From Xanthobacteraceae bacterium (lineage in GTDB: Bacteria; Pseudomonadota; Alphaproteobacteria; Rhizobiales; Xanthobacteraceae), in contig JASHPU010000117.1 of the NCBI GenBank assembly GCA_030037885.1, positions 1 through 49,331 on the forward strand: 49,331 bases of DNA, read 5' to 3'. The notes below the pieces were generated by a model, which worked only from the letters and a program-made list of their open reading frames with translations, did not search any database and was not told where the DNA came from. The translations under genes were made by a program, and so were the position numbers. Positions 27,768 to 37,023 of this stretch are shown here, piece by piece (positions within the stretch are counted from its first letter, which is position 1; each line of letters opens with the position of its first letter).

Positions 27768-29018
27768 GTGCGGACGACAGACCGAACGGGGAGGCGGCGC
27801 ACCGCGCTTTGCGGCCTGGCGGCACTTTTGGCGATCGCGTCGCTCGCCGCTGCCGTCCTTGGTACCGGCAACGGGTTGGCAGCCACGCCGAGCATGACCG
27901 GCGGCGGCAAAAAGCCCGAGTTTCAGACCAGCGTGCCGAACGTCGTGCTGCTTGACCCGGCCAGCGACAGCATTCTGTTCGAGAAGAACGCCGACCAGCC
28001 GGTCGAGCCGGCCAGCCTTGCCAAGCTCATGACCCTCGAATTCGTCTTCCACCAGATCAAGGAGGGCAAGCTCAAGCTCACCGATCAGTTCACCATCAGC
28101 GAGAACGCCTGGCGCAAGGGCGGTGCGCCGTCGCACGGCTCGACCATGTTCGCCGCCATCCATAGCCAAGTGAGCGTCGACGATCTGATCCGCGGCATCA
28201 TCGTGGATTCAGCTAACGATGCGTGCATGGCCCTCGCCGAAGGGCTGGTCGGCAACGAAGCGGCCTTCGGCGCGATGCTGACCAAGCGCGCGCGCGAGAT
28301 CGGGCTCGATCATTCCACCTTCACGAATTCGACCGGCTATTCCGATCCGGGTCTGCGCGTGACGGTACGCGATCTCGCCCAACTCGCCCGCTACATCATC
28401 AAGACCTATCCGGATTTTTATCCCTACTTCGCACAGCGCGAGTTCGCCTGGAACAAGATCAATCAGCAGAACCGCAATCCGCTCCTCGGCATGGGGCTTG
28501 GCGCCGACGGGCTGAAAACCGGCGAGACTGCCGAGGCTGGTTTCGAGCTGGTCGGCTCGGCCGTGCAGGATGAACTGCGCCTGATCGTCGTCCTCGCCGG
28601 CGCGAAATCGGACAAGGAGCGCGCCGAAGAGGCGCGCAAGCTTCTCGAATGGGGTTTTCACGATTTCGAAACCCGCGTGCTATTTGCCGAAGGCCAGGCC
28701 GTCGGCGAAGCAAAGGTGTTCGGCGGCGCAAGCAGCTATGTGCCGCTGGTCGGGCCCGGTATCGTGCGGGTGATGATGCCGCGCGACAGCGATGAGCGGC
28801 TGTCGGCTCGCATCGTCTATACCGGCCCGGTGCCGGCGCCTGTGGTAAAGGGCCAACCAATCGGCAAGCTCATCGTGAACCGGGGTGACAACCTTGCACT
28901 CGAAGTACCGCTGCGTGCCGCTGCGGATGACCGCCGCGGTTCGATGTCGAAACGCGCCATGGATGCCGTCACCGAGCTGATGATCGGCCTGTTCCGCGCC
29001 GGCGTCCATCGGCTATGA
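27768..29018 (+). CDS. D-alanyl-D-alanine carboxypeptidase (penicillin-binding protein 5/6 family)
   Basis: 416 residues from a GTG at 27768 that has GGAG six bases upstream; a longer frame from 27687 lacks conservation. A signal peptide (LCGLAALLAIASLAAAVLG) leads to the S11 peptidase domain with all three active-site motifs: SLAK, SAN (VDSANDA) and KTG (DGLKTGETAEAG). The C-terminal beta domain and a final amphipathic helix (VTELMIGLFRAGVHRL) would anchor it to the inner membrane. It trims the terminal D-Ala of stem peptides. Confidence 0.93.
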   Translation: MRTTDRTGRRRTALCGLAALLAIASLAAAVLGTGNGLAATPSMTGGGKKPEFQTSVPNVVLLDPASDSILFEKNADQPVEPASLAKLMTLEFVFHQIKEGKLKLTDQFTISENAWRKGGAPSHGSTMFAAIHSQVSVDDLIRGIIVDSANDACMALAEGLVGNEAAFGAMLTKRAREIGLDHSTFTNSTGYSDPGLRVTVRDLAQLARYIIKTYPDFYPYFAQREFAWNKINQQNRNPLLGMGLGADGLKTGETAEAGFELVGSAVQDELRLIVVLAGAKSDKERAEEARKLLEWGFHDFETRVLFAEGQAVGEAKVFGGASSYVPLVGPGIVRVMMPRDSDERLSARIVYTGPVPAPVVKGQPIGKLIVNRGDNLALEVPLRAAADDRRGSMSKRAMDAVTELMIGLFRAGVHRL

Positions 29019-29126
29019 TGCCATGCTTGTTTGCGCGTATTGGCCGGGGCATCGGCGCTCCGCCAATCCTATATTGTCCGAAGCTTAGATGCCGCATGCA
29101 AAAGAGCAGCGAAACCATTGATCGCA

Positions 29127-29855
29127 ATGGATGACCGCGTGATCACTCCGACAATGCCCCGGAGCGAGCCGGCCCGAGCCGGTTCGGCGCGCGGCAAGTT
29201 CATCACGTTCGAAGGCGGCGAGGGCACCGGAAAGTCGACCCAGGCCGCGACCCTGGCGCGCCGGCTGGAATCCCTGGGCGTCGGGGTGCTGCTCACGCGC
29301 GAGCCCGGCGGCTCGCCTGGCGCCGAGATCATCCGCCACGTGCTGCTGTCTGGGGCGGCAAAACCATTCGGGCCGGAAGCCGAAGCCATGCTGTTCGCCG
29401 CCGCGCGCGAAGACCACATCAGATGCGCCATCAAGCCGGCGCTGGAGACCGGGAAATGGGTGGTGTGCGACCGCTTTGCCGATTCCACGCGCGTCTATCA
29501 GGGCGCGGTTGGGTCGGTCGATCCGCGCCTGATCAAGGCCTTGGAACGCGTTTCGGTCGGCGAGCTAAAGCCCAACCTGACGTTCATCCTCGATTTGCCG
29601 GTCACGACGGGATTAAAGCGCGCCGCCGGGCGGCGTCGCGGCTCGCAGCCTGATCGGTTCGAGGCCGAGCAACTCGAATTTCACGAAAAGCTGCGCCGCG
29701 CCTATTTGGCGCTGGCCGAAGCGGAGCCGGAGCGCTGCGTCGTCATCGACGCCAGCATGAGCAAGAAAGAGGTCGCCAGGCGGGTGTTGAACGCTGTGAA
29801 CGCCCGGCTCGATCCGGCCATGAGTCCAATGATCTACGACAATCTGACCACATGA
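29127..29855 (+). CDS. tmk: Thymidylate kinase
   Basis: About 242 residues from the ATG at 29127; the ATG at 29154 is an alternative since the first 25 residues are not conserved. P-loop FEGGEGTGKSTQ, DRF motif in VVCDRFADSTRVYQGA and a LID region (RRRGSQPDRFE) are present. It phosphorylates dTMP to dTDP. The order dacA-like, tmk, holB, metG, tatD is a standard rhizobial block, and tmk and holB both serve DNA replication. Confidence 0.95.
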   Translation: MDDRVITPTMPRSEPARAGSARGKFITFEGGEGTGKSTQAATLARRLESLGVGVLLTREPGGSPGAEIIRHVLLSGAAKPFGPEAEAMLFAAAREDHIRCAIKPALETGKWVVCDRFADSTRVYQGAVGSVDPRLIKALERVSVGELKPNLTFILDLPVTTGLKRAAGRRRGSQPDRFEAEQLEFHEKLRRAYLALAEAEPERCVVIDASMSKKEVARRVLNAVNARLDPAMSPMIYDNLTT

Positions 29856-29892
29856 ACGCGCCGCCAAAGTCGCACGTCACGAGCTTCACGGC

Positions 29893-30927
29893 ATGAGCCG
29901 AGACGACGAAGACGAAGCCGAGACTCCGCATCCGCGCGGTACGATGGCGCTGTTCGGCCATCAAGCGGCCGAGCAAGCCATGCTGGCGGCCTATTGCGGC
30001 GGCCGCGTGCCCCATGCCTTCCTTGTGGTCGGGCCGAAGGGCATCGGCAAGGCGACGCTGGCGTATCGCATGGCGCGTTTCGTCCTTGCGCATCCCGATC
30101 CGGTAGCGGCCGTGGTGCAGGGCGCTGCCTCGCTCGCCGTCAACCCCGATCATCCGGTGGCGCGCCGCGTCGCGGCCCGGGCGCATGGCGACCTGCTCGT
30201 GATCGAACGCACCGTCAACGAGCGCGGCGTGCTGCGCCAGCAGATCGCGGTCGACGACGTGCGCCGCACCGTGTCGTTCTTCGGCTCGACCGCAGGGGAG
30301 GGCGGCTGGCGCATCGCCATCGTCGACGCGGTCGACGAGCTCAACGCATCGGGTGCCAATGCGCTACTCAAGATTTTGGAGGAGCCGCCGCAGCGCGCGC
30401 TGCTCTTGCTGGTCAGCCATTCGGCGGCGCGGGTGCCGGCGACGTTGCGCTCGCGCTGCTGCATGGTGCGGCTGCGGCCGCTGGCGGAAGCCGACGCGGC
30501 GGCGGCGGTTGCCGCCGTCACCGGCCGCGCCGCGGACCACCCACAGGTTGTGGCCGCGGCAGCTGCAGGGGAGGGCAGCGTCGCACGCGCGCTGGCGCTG
30601 CTCGACGAGGACGCTCTTGAACTTCGCCAGCGCGCTGTCGCCCTGCTCGATCGCCTGCCGGCGCTCAACGCCGATGCGCTGCACGCGCTGGGCGATGCGC
30701 TCGCCGGCACCGATCCGCAGCCGCTCGCGGCTTTCGTCGACACCGTCAACGCCTGGCTGTCGCAGCGCGTGGAAGCGGCACCGGAAGAAATCGGCCGACT
30801 GGCGCGGCTCGCCGATGCCTGGGAGCGCATTAATCAATCCGCCCGCGACGCCGAAATCTACAATTTAGAGCGAAAGCCGTTTGTTTTCGGGGTGTTCGGC
30901 TTGCTTGCCGAGGCGACGCGCGATTGA
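29893..30927 (+). CDS. holB: DNA polymerase III subunit delta prime
   Basis: 344 residues, an AAA+ clamp-loader subunit. Seen motifs are FGHQAAEQAML, VPHAFLVVGPKGIGKATLAYRMA with a Walker A-like loop, and sensor/lid region NALLKILEEPPQRALLLLVS followed by RSRCCMVRLRPL. It helps load the sliding clamp. It starts 37 bp after tmk and ends 12 bp before metG. Confidence 0.94.
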   Translation: MSRDDEDEAETPHPRGTMALFGHQAAEQAMLAAYCGGRVPHAFLVVGPKGIGKATLAYRMARFVLAHPDPVAAVVQGAASLAVNPDHPVARRVAARAHGDLLVIERTVNERGVLRQQIAVDDVRRTVSFFGSTAGEGGWRIAIVDAVDELNASGANALLKILEEPPQRALLLLVSHSAARVPATLRSRCCMVRLRPLAEADAAAAVAAVTGRAADHPQVVAAAAAGEGSVARALALLDEDALELRQRAVALLDRLPALNADALHALGDALAGTDPQPLAAFVDTVNAWLSQRVEAAPEEIGRLARLADAWERINQSARDAEIYNLERKPFVFGVFGLLAEATRD

Positions 30928-30939
30928 TACCTACGGCGG

Positions 30940-32499
30940 ATGCTGGGCAAACCCTTTTACGTCACCACAGCGATCGCCTACCCGAACGGGCCGCCGCATA
31001 TCGGTCACGCCTACGAGGCCATTGCCACCGACGCCATCGCCCGTTTCGCACGGCTCGACGGTCGCGACGTGTTTTTCCTCACCGGCACCGACGAGCACGG
31101 CATCAAGATGCTGCAGACCGCGGCCAAGGAGCAGCTGACGCCGCGGCAACTGGTCGAGCGCAACGTGCCGCGCTTCCAGGCCATGGTACGCAAGTTCAAT
31201 TGCTCGAACGACGATTTCATCCGCACCACCGAGCCGCGGCACTATCGCTCCTCGGAAGCGATCTGGCAGCGCATGGAGGAGGCCGGTGACATCTATCTCG
31301 ACACGTATTCCGGCTGGTACTCGGTGCGTGACGAAGCCTATTACGACGAGAGCGAAACCCGCCTCGACGACAAGGGCCAGCGCGTCGGCCCGCAAGGCAC
31401 GCCGGTCGAATGGGTCGAAGAGGAGAGCTATTTCTTCAAGCTGTCGGCTTACCAGGACAGGCTGCTCGAGCTCTACAACCGTGTTTCGGATTTCGTGCTG
31501 CCGAGAGAGCGCATGAATGAGGTCGTGAGCTTTGTACGCGGCGGCCTGAGGGACTTGTCGATATCGCGTACCACTTTCGATTGGGGCGTGAAGATTCCGG
31601 ACGATCCTAGACACGTGATGTATGTCTGGGTCGACGCGCTGACGAACTACATCACCGCGGTTGGCTATCCTGATATCAAGAGCGAAAAATTCAAGAAATA
31701 TTGGCCCGCCGATCTGCACGTCATCGGCAAGGATATCGTGCGGTTTCACGCGGTGTATTGGCCGGCTTTCCTGATGTCGGCCGGAATCGAGGTGCCGCGG
31801 CGCATTTTCTCCCACGGGTTTTTGTTCAACCGCGGCGAGAAAATGTCGAAGTCGGTCGGCAACGTCGTCGACCCGTTTGCGCTCGCCGACGCCTACGGCG
31901 TCGATCAGCTGCGCTATTTCCTGCTGCGCGAAGTGCCGTTCGGCCAGGACGGCAATTACAGCCACGAGGCCATCGTCAACCGCATCAACGCCGACCTCGC
32001 CAACGATCTCGGCAATCTGGCGCAGCGCTCGCTGACCATGGTGGCGCGCGGCTTCGGCGGCGTGCTGCCGAAGCCTGCGGCGTTCAGCGCTGCCGACCAG
32101 GCGATTCTCGGCGCCGCTGACGCCCTGGTCGGCAAGGCGCACAACGCCATGGCGACCCAGCAGCTCCATCAGGTGCTCAACGCGGTTTGGGCCGTGGTCG
32201 CCGACGCCAACCGCTACTTTGCCGGCGAGGCGCCATGGGCGCTGGCGAAGACCGATCCGGGGCGGCAGGGCACGATCCTTTATGTCACCGCCGAAGTGCT
32301 GCGGCAGATCGCGATCCTCGCGCTGCCGTTCATGCCTGACGCGGCCGGAAAGTTGCTCGATCTGTTAGCGGTGCCGGCGGATGAGCGTCTATTCTCGTTC
32401 CTCGGCGGTGAGCAGCGGATCGCTGCCGGCGCCAAGTTGCCGGCACCCGCGCCGGTGTTTCCGCGTTATGTCGAGCCGGATGCCCGCGCGGCGCAATGA
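30940..32499 (+). CDS. metG: Methionyl-tRNA synthetase
   Basis: 519 residues. Class I signature motifs are PPHIGHAYE (HIGH) and EKMSKSVGN (KMSKS). The connective-peptide region ([19 protein letters not shown]) has no CxxC zinc knuckles, and there is no C-terminal tRNA-binding extension, so it is the short zinc-free type common in alphaproteobacteria. It charges initiator and elongator tRNA-Met. The stop codon is followed by an ATG microsatellite. Confidence 0.97.
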   Translation: MLGKPFYVTTAIAYPNGPPHIGHAYEAIATDAIARFARLDGRDVFFLTGTDEHGIKMLQTAAKEQLTPRQLVERNVPRFQAMVRKFNCSNDDFIRTTEPRHYRSSEAIWQRMEEAGDIYLDTYSGWYSVRDEAYYDESETRLDDKGQRVGPQGTPVEWVEEESYFFKLSAYQDRLLELYNRVSDFVLPRERMNEVVSFVRGGLRDLSISRTTFDWGVKIPDDPRHVMYVWVDALTNYITAVGYPDIKSEKFKKYWPADLHVIGKDIVRFHAVYWPAFLMSAGIEVPRRIFSHGFLFNRGEKMSKSVGNVVDPFALADAYGVDQLRYFLLREVPFGQDGNYSHEAIVNRINADLANDLGNLAQRSLTMVARGFGGVLPKPAAFSAADQAILGAADALVGKAHNAMATQQLHQVLNAVWAVVADANRYFAGEAPWALAKTDPGRQGTILYVTAEVLRQIAILALPFMPDAAGKLLDLLAVPADERLFSFLGGEQRIAAGAKLPAPAPVFPRYVEPDARAAQ

Positions 32500-32637
32500 T
32501 GATGATGATGATGATGATGAGAATGACGTCATTGCGACGAGCGAAGCGACGAAGCAATCCCCCCACCCTAACCCTCCCCCGCAAGCGGGGGAGGGAAAGG
32601 AGGGGGCCCTGGATTGCTTCGCTGCGCTCGCAATGAC
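32497..32637. repeat. ATG microsatellite plus dispersed palindromic repeat, copy 2
   Basis: About eight ATG/GAT trinucleotide units (32497-32520) follow the metG stop. Then comes a palindromic unit bounded by CGTCATTGCG (32527-32536) and CGCAATGAC (32629-32637). It has inner arms GAAGCAATCC (32551) and GGATTGCTTC (32611) and a perfect inner hairpin CCCTCCCCCGC-AA-GCGGGGGAGGG (32572-32595). Its ends match the repeat at 369-524. Confidence 0.85.
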
Positions 32638-32648
32638 CAGGAGTGGCC

Positions 32649-33479
32649 ATGCTGATCGACAGCCATTGCCATCTCGATTTTCCCGATTTCGCCGCCGAGC
32701 TCGACGGCGTGATTTTACGCGCGCGGCAGGTCGGCATTGCGTGCCTGGTCACGATATCGACACGGGTGCGCCGTCATGGCGAGGTGCTGGCGATCGCCGA
32801 ACGATTTTCCGACGTTTATTGCTCGGTCGGCACGCATCCGCACTACGCCCACGAAGAGCTGGACCTGAGCGCTGCCGATCTCGTGGCGCGCACGCGTGCC
32901 GCCAAGGTCGTAGCGCTGGGCGAAGCGGGGCTCGACTATCATTACGACAACTCGCCGAGGCAAGCGCAGGAGCGCGGCTTCCGCACCCATATCGCCGCGG
33001 CGCGCGAGAGCGGGCTGCCGCTCGTTATCCATTCGCGCGAGGCCGACGCCGACACCGCGCGCATTCTCGAAGAGGAAATGGCACAAGGCGCATTCAAGGC
33101 GGTGCTGCATTGCTTCACCGGCGGCGCCGACCTCGCGCGCCGCGCCATTGCGCTCGGCCATTTTATCTCGTTCACCGGCATCCTGACCTTCAAGAACTCC
33201 ACCGCTTTGCGCGCCATCGCCGCCGCATTGCCGGCCGACCGCATCCTGGTCGAAACCGATGCGCCGTACCTCGCGCCCGGCCGCTACCGCGGCAAACGCA
33301 ACGAGTCTGCTTATGTGGTCGAGACCGCCAACGTTCTTGCCGAAACGCGCGGCGTATCGTTCGATGAGATCGCGCGGCAGACGACGGAGAATTTTTTCAA
33401 GCTGTTCGCCAAGGTGCCGCGGCCTGCGGAAGCCGATGCATCGCGGCATGCGGCTCAATTGCATACACCGGCAGCATGA
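32649..33479 (+). CDS. tatD: TatD-family metal-dependent hydrolase / DNase
   Basis: 276 residues from the ATG at 32649 (a GTG at 32643 is also in frame). Metal-binding motifs: IDSHCHLDF, GTHPHYAHE, GEAGLDYHYD, VIHSREAD, LHCFTGG and ETDAPYLAP. The family are 3'-5' exonucleases on DNA. It overlaps the next gene by 4 bp (ATGA), which suggests coupled translation. Confidence 0.94.
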   Translation: MLIDSHCHLDFPDFAAELDGVILRARQVGIACLVTISTRVRRHGEVLAIAERFSDVYCSVGTHPHYAHEELDLSAADLVARTRAAKVVALGEAGLDYHYDNSPRQAQERGFRTHIAAARESGLPLVIHSREADADTARILEEEMAQGAFKAVLHCFTGGADLARRAIALGHFISFTGILTFKNSTALRAIAAALPADRILVETDAPYLAPGRYRGKRNESAYVVETANVLAETRGVSFDEIARQTTENFFKLFAKVPRPAEADASRHAAQLHTPAA

Positions 33480-34351
33480 CCTCACAAGCGACGCTGAAAT
33501 TCACGATTTTGGGCTGCGGCTCGTCGGGCGGCGTGCCGCGCCCGGCCCTGGGTTGGGGCGTTTGCGATCCAAACAATCCGAAGAACCGCCGCCGGCGCAC
33601 TTCGCTCTTGGTCGAACGACGCGAAGCCGATGGCGCGGCCGCCGTCACGCGTGTCCTCGTCGACACGTCGCCGGACTTACGCGAGCAGCTCATCGATGCT
33701 GACGTCGATCGGCTCGACGCCGTGCTCTACACCCACGAGCACGCCGACCACACCCACGGCATCGACGACCTGCGCTCGCTGTTCATCAAGCAGCGCCAGC
33801 GCATCGACGTTTATCTCGATGCGCAGACCGCGGCGATGATGCGCAGGCGCTTCGGCTATTGCTTCGAGGCGCCGCCGGGCAGCGAATATCCGCCGATCGT
33901 GCGCGAGCAGCGGCTGCAGGCCGGCGAGCCGGTCACGATTTCGGGGCCGGGCGGCGCCATCACGGCGCTGCCGGTTCTCCAGGAGCACGGGGACATCGCC
34001 TCGCTCGGCTTTCGCTTCGGCGCCGTCGGCTATTCATGCGATCTCTCCGGCATGCCGGACCCCAGCGCGACCGCATTCTCTGGGCTGGATGTCTGGATCG
34101 TCGACGCGCTGCGCGAACGGCCGCACCCCAGCCATTTCTCGGTCAGTGATGCGCTCGCCTGGATCGACCGCCTCAAGCCGCGCCGTGCCATTTTGACCAA
34201 CCTGCACGCCGAACTGGATTACGAGGCTTTGCGCCGCAAATTGCCGTCACACGTCGAGCCGGGCTTCGACGGGATGAGCTTCGAAATTGTGCAGTCCGAT
34301 CCATTCCGAGTCCAGAGGGCGGAAAACCTGAATAATTCCGGACACGATTGA
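33476..34351 (+). CDS. MBL-fold metallo-hydrolase (PhnP/RNase-like cyclic phosphodiesterase type)
   Basis: 291 residues. The metal-binding motif is THEHADHTHG; other ligands are in GYSCDLSGMPD and TNLHAELDY. The start FTILGCGSSGGVPRPALGWG with CDP and NRRRRTS is typical of the rhizobial protein that follows TatD and resembles PhnP cyclic phosphodiesterases. Its native substrate in this setting is not known. About 20 residues after GMSFE are not conserved and may result from later sequence change at the junction with the accessory region. Confidence 0.9.
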   Translation: MTSQATLKFTILGCGSSGGVPRPALGWGVCDPNNPKNRRRRTSLLVERREADGAAAVTRVLVDTSPDLREQLIDADVDRLDAVLYTHEHADHTHGIDDLRSLFIKQRQRIDVYLDAQTAAMMRRRFGYCFEAPPGSEYPPIVREQRLQAGEPVTISGPGGAITALPVLQEHGDIASLGFRFGAVGYSCDLSGMPDPSATAFSGLDVWIVDALRERPHPSHFSVSDALAWIDRLKPRRAILTNLHAELDYEALRRKLPSHVEPGFDGMSFEIVQSDPFRVQRAENLNNSGHD

Positions 34352-34406
34352 AGCTCAATTCCGAGTCCGGAAACAGCCAAACTCAGTCTGCGGTCAGGAG
34401 CCGCCG

Positions 34407-34460
34407 TGTCAATCGGGGCCCAAACTTGCCCCCTATTGGAGGGCAATTTTTGCACGCCGA
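34407..34460. mobile_element. Possible terminal remnant of an IS21-like element
   Basis: TGTCAA (34407) begins a block with inverted TTGCCC/GGGCAA (34426-34431 and 34441-34446) followed by TTTTTGCACGCCGA, resembling the TGTCA-starting, multiply repeated ends of IS21-family elements. No istA/istB remains. It lies exactly where host-like codon use gives way to the accessory cluster. Confidence 0.3.
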
Positions 34461-34550
34461 AACGCAACGTTCAGCTGCTATCGTTCTCGGCTTGCTGCGC
34501 CTCCGCTGCTTCCGGAAAAGCGTTTGACCGCCTGAACTGCTATCCGGATT

Positions 34551-36191
34551 TTAAGCCGCGCCCTGGAGCCCGACCGGAGCAAGAAGATAGTCCATCATCG
34601 GATCGATGATTTGTTGAAGCTGCTTTGCCAGCACAACGAGCGCTTCCTCGCCCTCGGCATGCGGATCTTCAAGACCCGTTGCAGGCTGCAAGCAAAGCGT
34701 CTTCGATGCCGCTTCTGGAAATGAGTCCAATACCGCAACGCGTTGCGATTCGGTCATACAAAAAATCCGGTCAGCCTTGCCGGCCAAGTCTGCCGTAAGG
34801 TTCTGAGAGCGATGCACAGGTACTGGCACTTGCAAACGATTCAGCGCCTCCCGCGCAGCTGTGGCCATGGGATCGCCTGGCGTGGCAGACAAGCCTGCGC
34901 TGACGGCATGCACTCCCAGCGAACTCAAGGCCTCCGGAGCAACCTTGAGGCGACGGGCAATTTCAGCATTGCAAATGGCTGCCGCGATCGGAGAGCGGCG
35001 GGTATTGCTGTTGCAAATGAAAACAAATAATCGCTTGGTAGCGCGCATACGTGCGACGCGCATCAAGTGACAGGATTCCGGCCTGATGAGCATCCACGCG
35101 CTATCGCCGGGTTTCAAATTGAGAGATTCCAGAGATTCTGCCGGCACATGCGCCAGGAATTCCGCGCCGCTATCGATTCGCACTTCAACCTTGTGCCCGA
35201 GAAAGTTGACTTGTCTGACCTGTCCGCGGATGAGATTACAGGGGCCAAGGATTGCAGGCCGACCCAGGGCCACAAGAATTTCATCGGCCCTAATACCTAC
35301 GTGAACTGGAGTGCCTGGGGCGGTCCGCGCCAGGGGCAACTCGATATCAATTGCCGTTTCTGCCAGACGGCAGATCATTGTACCTTGCTTTTCCCGAACT
35401 TCGGCCACCGTAGCTTCAAAAAGATTTTCAAAATCGGCAAACTGTGCCACGGACTGGCGATGCGGCATCGTGACAACGTTGCTGGGAGCACCTTGGGCCG
35501 CAATCTGCCCTTGTTCCAGTGAGATGGCGTGTTCTCCCAGGGCGAAGGCTTCCTCATGATTGTGCGTGACATGGAGTATGGGGATCCGATGGGCTTCGTT
35601 CCATGCCTGCAAATCGTCGATGATGGCAGCCTTCGTGTGCGCATCCAGAGAGGAAAGAGGTTCGTCTAACAGCAACACAGATGGTTCTGTAACCAGCGAC
35701 CGCGCCAGTGCGACTCTTTGTTGTTCGCCTCCGGAGATCTCACGGGGCTTTCGCTTACGGAGCTGGGCAATCTGAAAGGATTGCAAGATTTCCGCGACTT
35801 TGTGCTCCCGTTCTGCTCGCTCCAGTCTCCGCAAGCCATAGGAGACGTTTTCCTGGACCGTCAGATGCGGAAATAAAGCCAAATCCTGGAAAACAAAAGC
35901 GACGTTGCGCTTTGCCGGCTCGACCCGAATCTTCTTCTCGCTGTCAAACAGCACCCGCCCGGCAACCACGATGCGTCCCTCTTCCGGGTCGGACAGTCCG
36001 GCAATGGTACGCAACAGCGTGGTCTTACCCGCTCCGGAGGCGCCGACAAGGATCGTTACTCCTGGGTGCGCCGTAAATGCCACGCGGAGCTGGAAGCATA
36101 AGTGCATGCCTTGTGCGTAACGCTTTTGCACCTCGACATGGAGGGAATGTTTCAGGCTGGGTTTGAGGACAGGCCTCGCAGGAGCGCCCAC
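34551..36191 (-). CDS. Oxyanion ABC transporter ATPase fused to a LMW-PTP/ArsC-type phosphatase domain
   Basis: 546 residues from a GTG at 36191, one base after the permease stop and behind GGAGG. Residues about 30-250 are a ModC/WtpC-type ATPase: Walker A GASGAGKTT, signature ISGGEQQRVALARS, Walker B VLLLDEPLSSLD, switch THNHEE. Residues about 250-380 form a TOBE-like region (GIRADEILVALGRPA). Residues about 385-530 are a complete low-molecular-weight phosphotyrosine phosphatase fold: the C-x5-R loop is CNSNTRRSP with Cys393 and Arg399, and the acid DP motif is LEDPHAEGEEA. No stop, ribosome site or IS lies between the parts. LMW-PTPs dephosphorylate protein Tyr; relatives reduce arsenate. 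The fusion is unusual to me. Confidence 0.85.
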   Translation of the reverse strand: MGAPARPVLKPSLKHSLHVEVQKRYAQGMHLCFQLRVAFTAHPGVTILVGASGAGKTTLLRTIAGLSDPEEGRIVVAGRVLFDSEKKIRVEPAKRNVAFVFQDLALFPHLTVQENVSYGLRRLERAEREHKVAEILQSFQIAQLRKRKPREISGGEQQRVALARSLVTEPSVLLLDEPLSSLDAHTKAAIIDDLQAWNEAHRIPILHVTHNHEEAFALGEHAISLEQGQIAAQGAPSNVVTMPHRQSVAQFADFENLFEATVAEVREKQGTMICRLAETAIDIELPLARTAPGTPVHVGIRADEILVALGRPAILGPCNLIRGQVRQVNFLGHKVEVRIDSGAEFLAHVPAESLESLNLKPGDSAWMLIRPESCHLMRVARMRATKRLFVFICNSNTRRSPIAAAICNAEIARRLKVAPEALSSLGVHAVSAGLSATPGDPMATAAREALNRLQVPVPVHRSQNLTADLAGKADRIFCMTESQRVAVLDSFPEAASKTLCLQPATGLEDPHAEGEEALVVLAKQLQQIIDPMMDYLLAPVGLQGAA

Positions 36192-36192
36192 T

Positions 36193-37023
36193 TTAATAGC
36201 CCTCCAAAGTTGCGACTTTACCCAAAGGTCCCGCGAGGTCGGCAAAGCCGCTTAGCCGAGTGAGCATCATGGAGATGAGAACTGCGCCGCCTGCCAGCAC
36301 TACGAGACAAAATGCGGCAGGCATCGCGCCGTGGATCCCCTCGGATTCGAATTTGACGTACATGTAAACCGGTACCGAATGGGGCGAGTAGGCGACGATC
36401 AACGTCGAGCCGAACTCGCCCAATGCGCGTATCCACGCCAGCGTCAGTCCTGCCGTTATGCCCGGCCATGCCAGTGGCAGCGAAATCCGGCGAAAGATGT
36501 GCCACTGCGAGTCGCCGAGCGTGGCTGCGGCCATTTCCAGTTTGCGGTCTACGCTGGCGAACGCGGCAGTGGTCGAGATGATTGCGAAAGGAGCGGCCAC
36601 AAATAACTGGGCAAGCACGATGCCGGCCAGATTGTTGGTCAGAGCGATGTTCCTGGCATCGAATGGTTGACCAATGACTCCGTAAGGCCCGAATGTTCGC
36701 AGCAGGAGAATGCCGGCGGCCAGATCAGGGACAACCATCGGAAGAAATACCAGGATGATCCACAGCCGTTTGAACGGCAAATCGGCGCGAGCCAGCAAAT
36801 ATCCCAGCGGTATTCCCAGGCTCGCCATGACAGCCAGTGAAATGGCGGAAGCCTCGATGGAAATCATGAGAGCCTGGAGCGCCTCCGGCTGCCGCAATGC
36901 GGCTACCCATTCCGTCCAATCCGCATGGAAAAGCAGGCTCGCGATCGGCAGCGCCAGGTTGATCAAGAGGACGCTGCCGAGCAACCCAAAGACCACGAAG
37001 GTCAAGTTTGTGCGGCGGTTCAA
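36193..37023 (-). CDS. Oxyanion ABC transporter permease (WtpB/ModB type)
   Basis: 276 residues starting with TTG at 37023, overlapping the binding-protein stop by 4 bp (TTGA). About six membrane helices. The EAA docking loop reads LEMAAATLGDSQWHIFRRIS then LPLAWPGI near residues 165-195. It pairs with the ATPase-phosphatase fusion and the Tat-exported binding protein. It is related to, but clearly different from, the permease at 13381-14244. Confidence 0.87.
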   Translation of the reverse strand: MNRRTNLTFVVFGLLGSVLLINLALPIASLLFHADWTEWVAALRQPEALQALMISIEASAISLAVMASLGIPLGYLLARADLPFKRLWIILVFLPMVVPDLAAGILLLRTFGPYGVIGQPFDARNIALTNNLAGIVLAQLFVAAPFAIISTTAAFASVDRKLEMAAATLGDSQWHIFRRISLPLAWPGITAGLTLAWIRALGEFGSTLIVAYSPHSVPVYMYVKFESEGIHGAMPAAFCLVVLAGGAVLISMMLTRLSGFADLAGPLGKVATLEGY

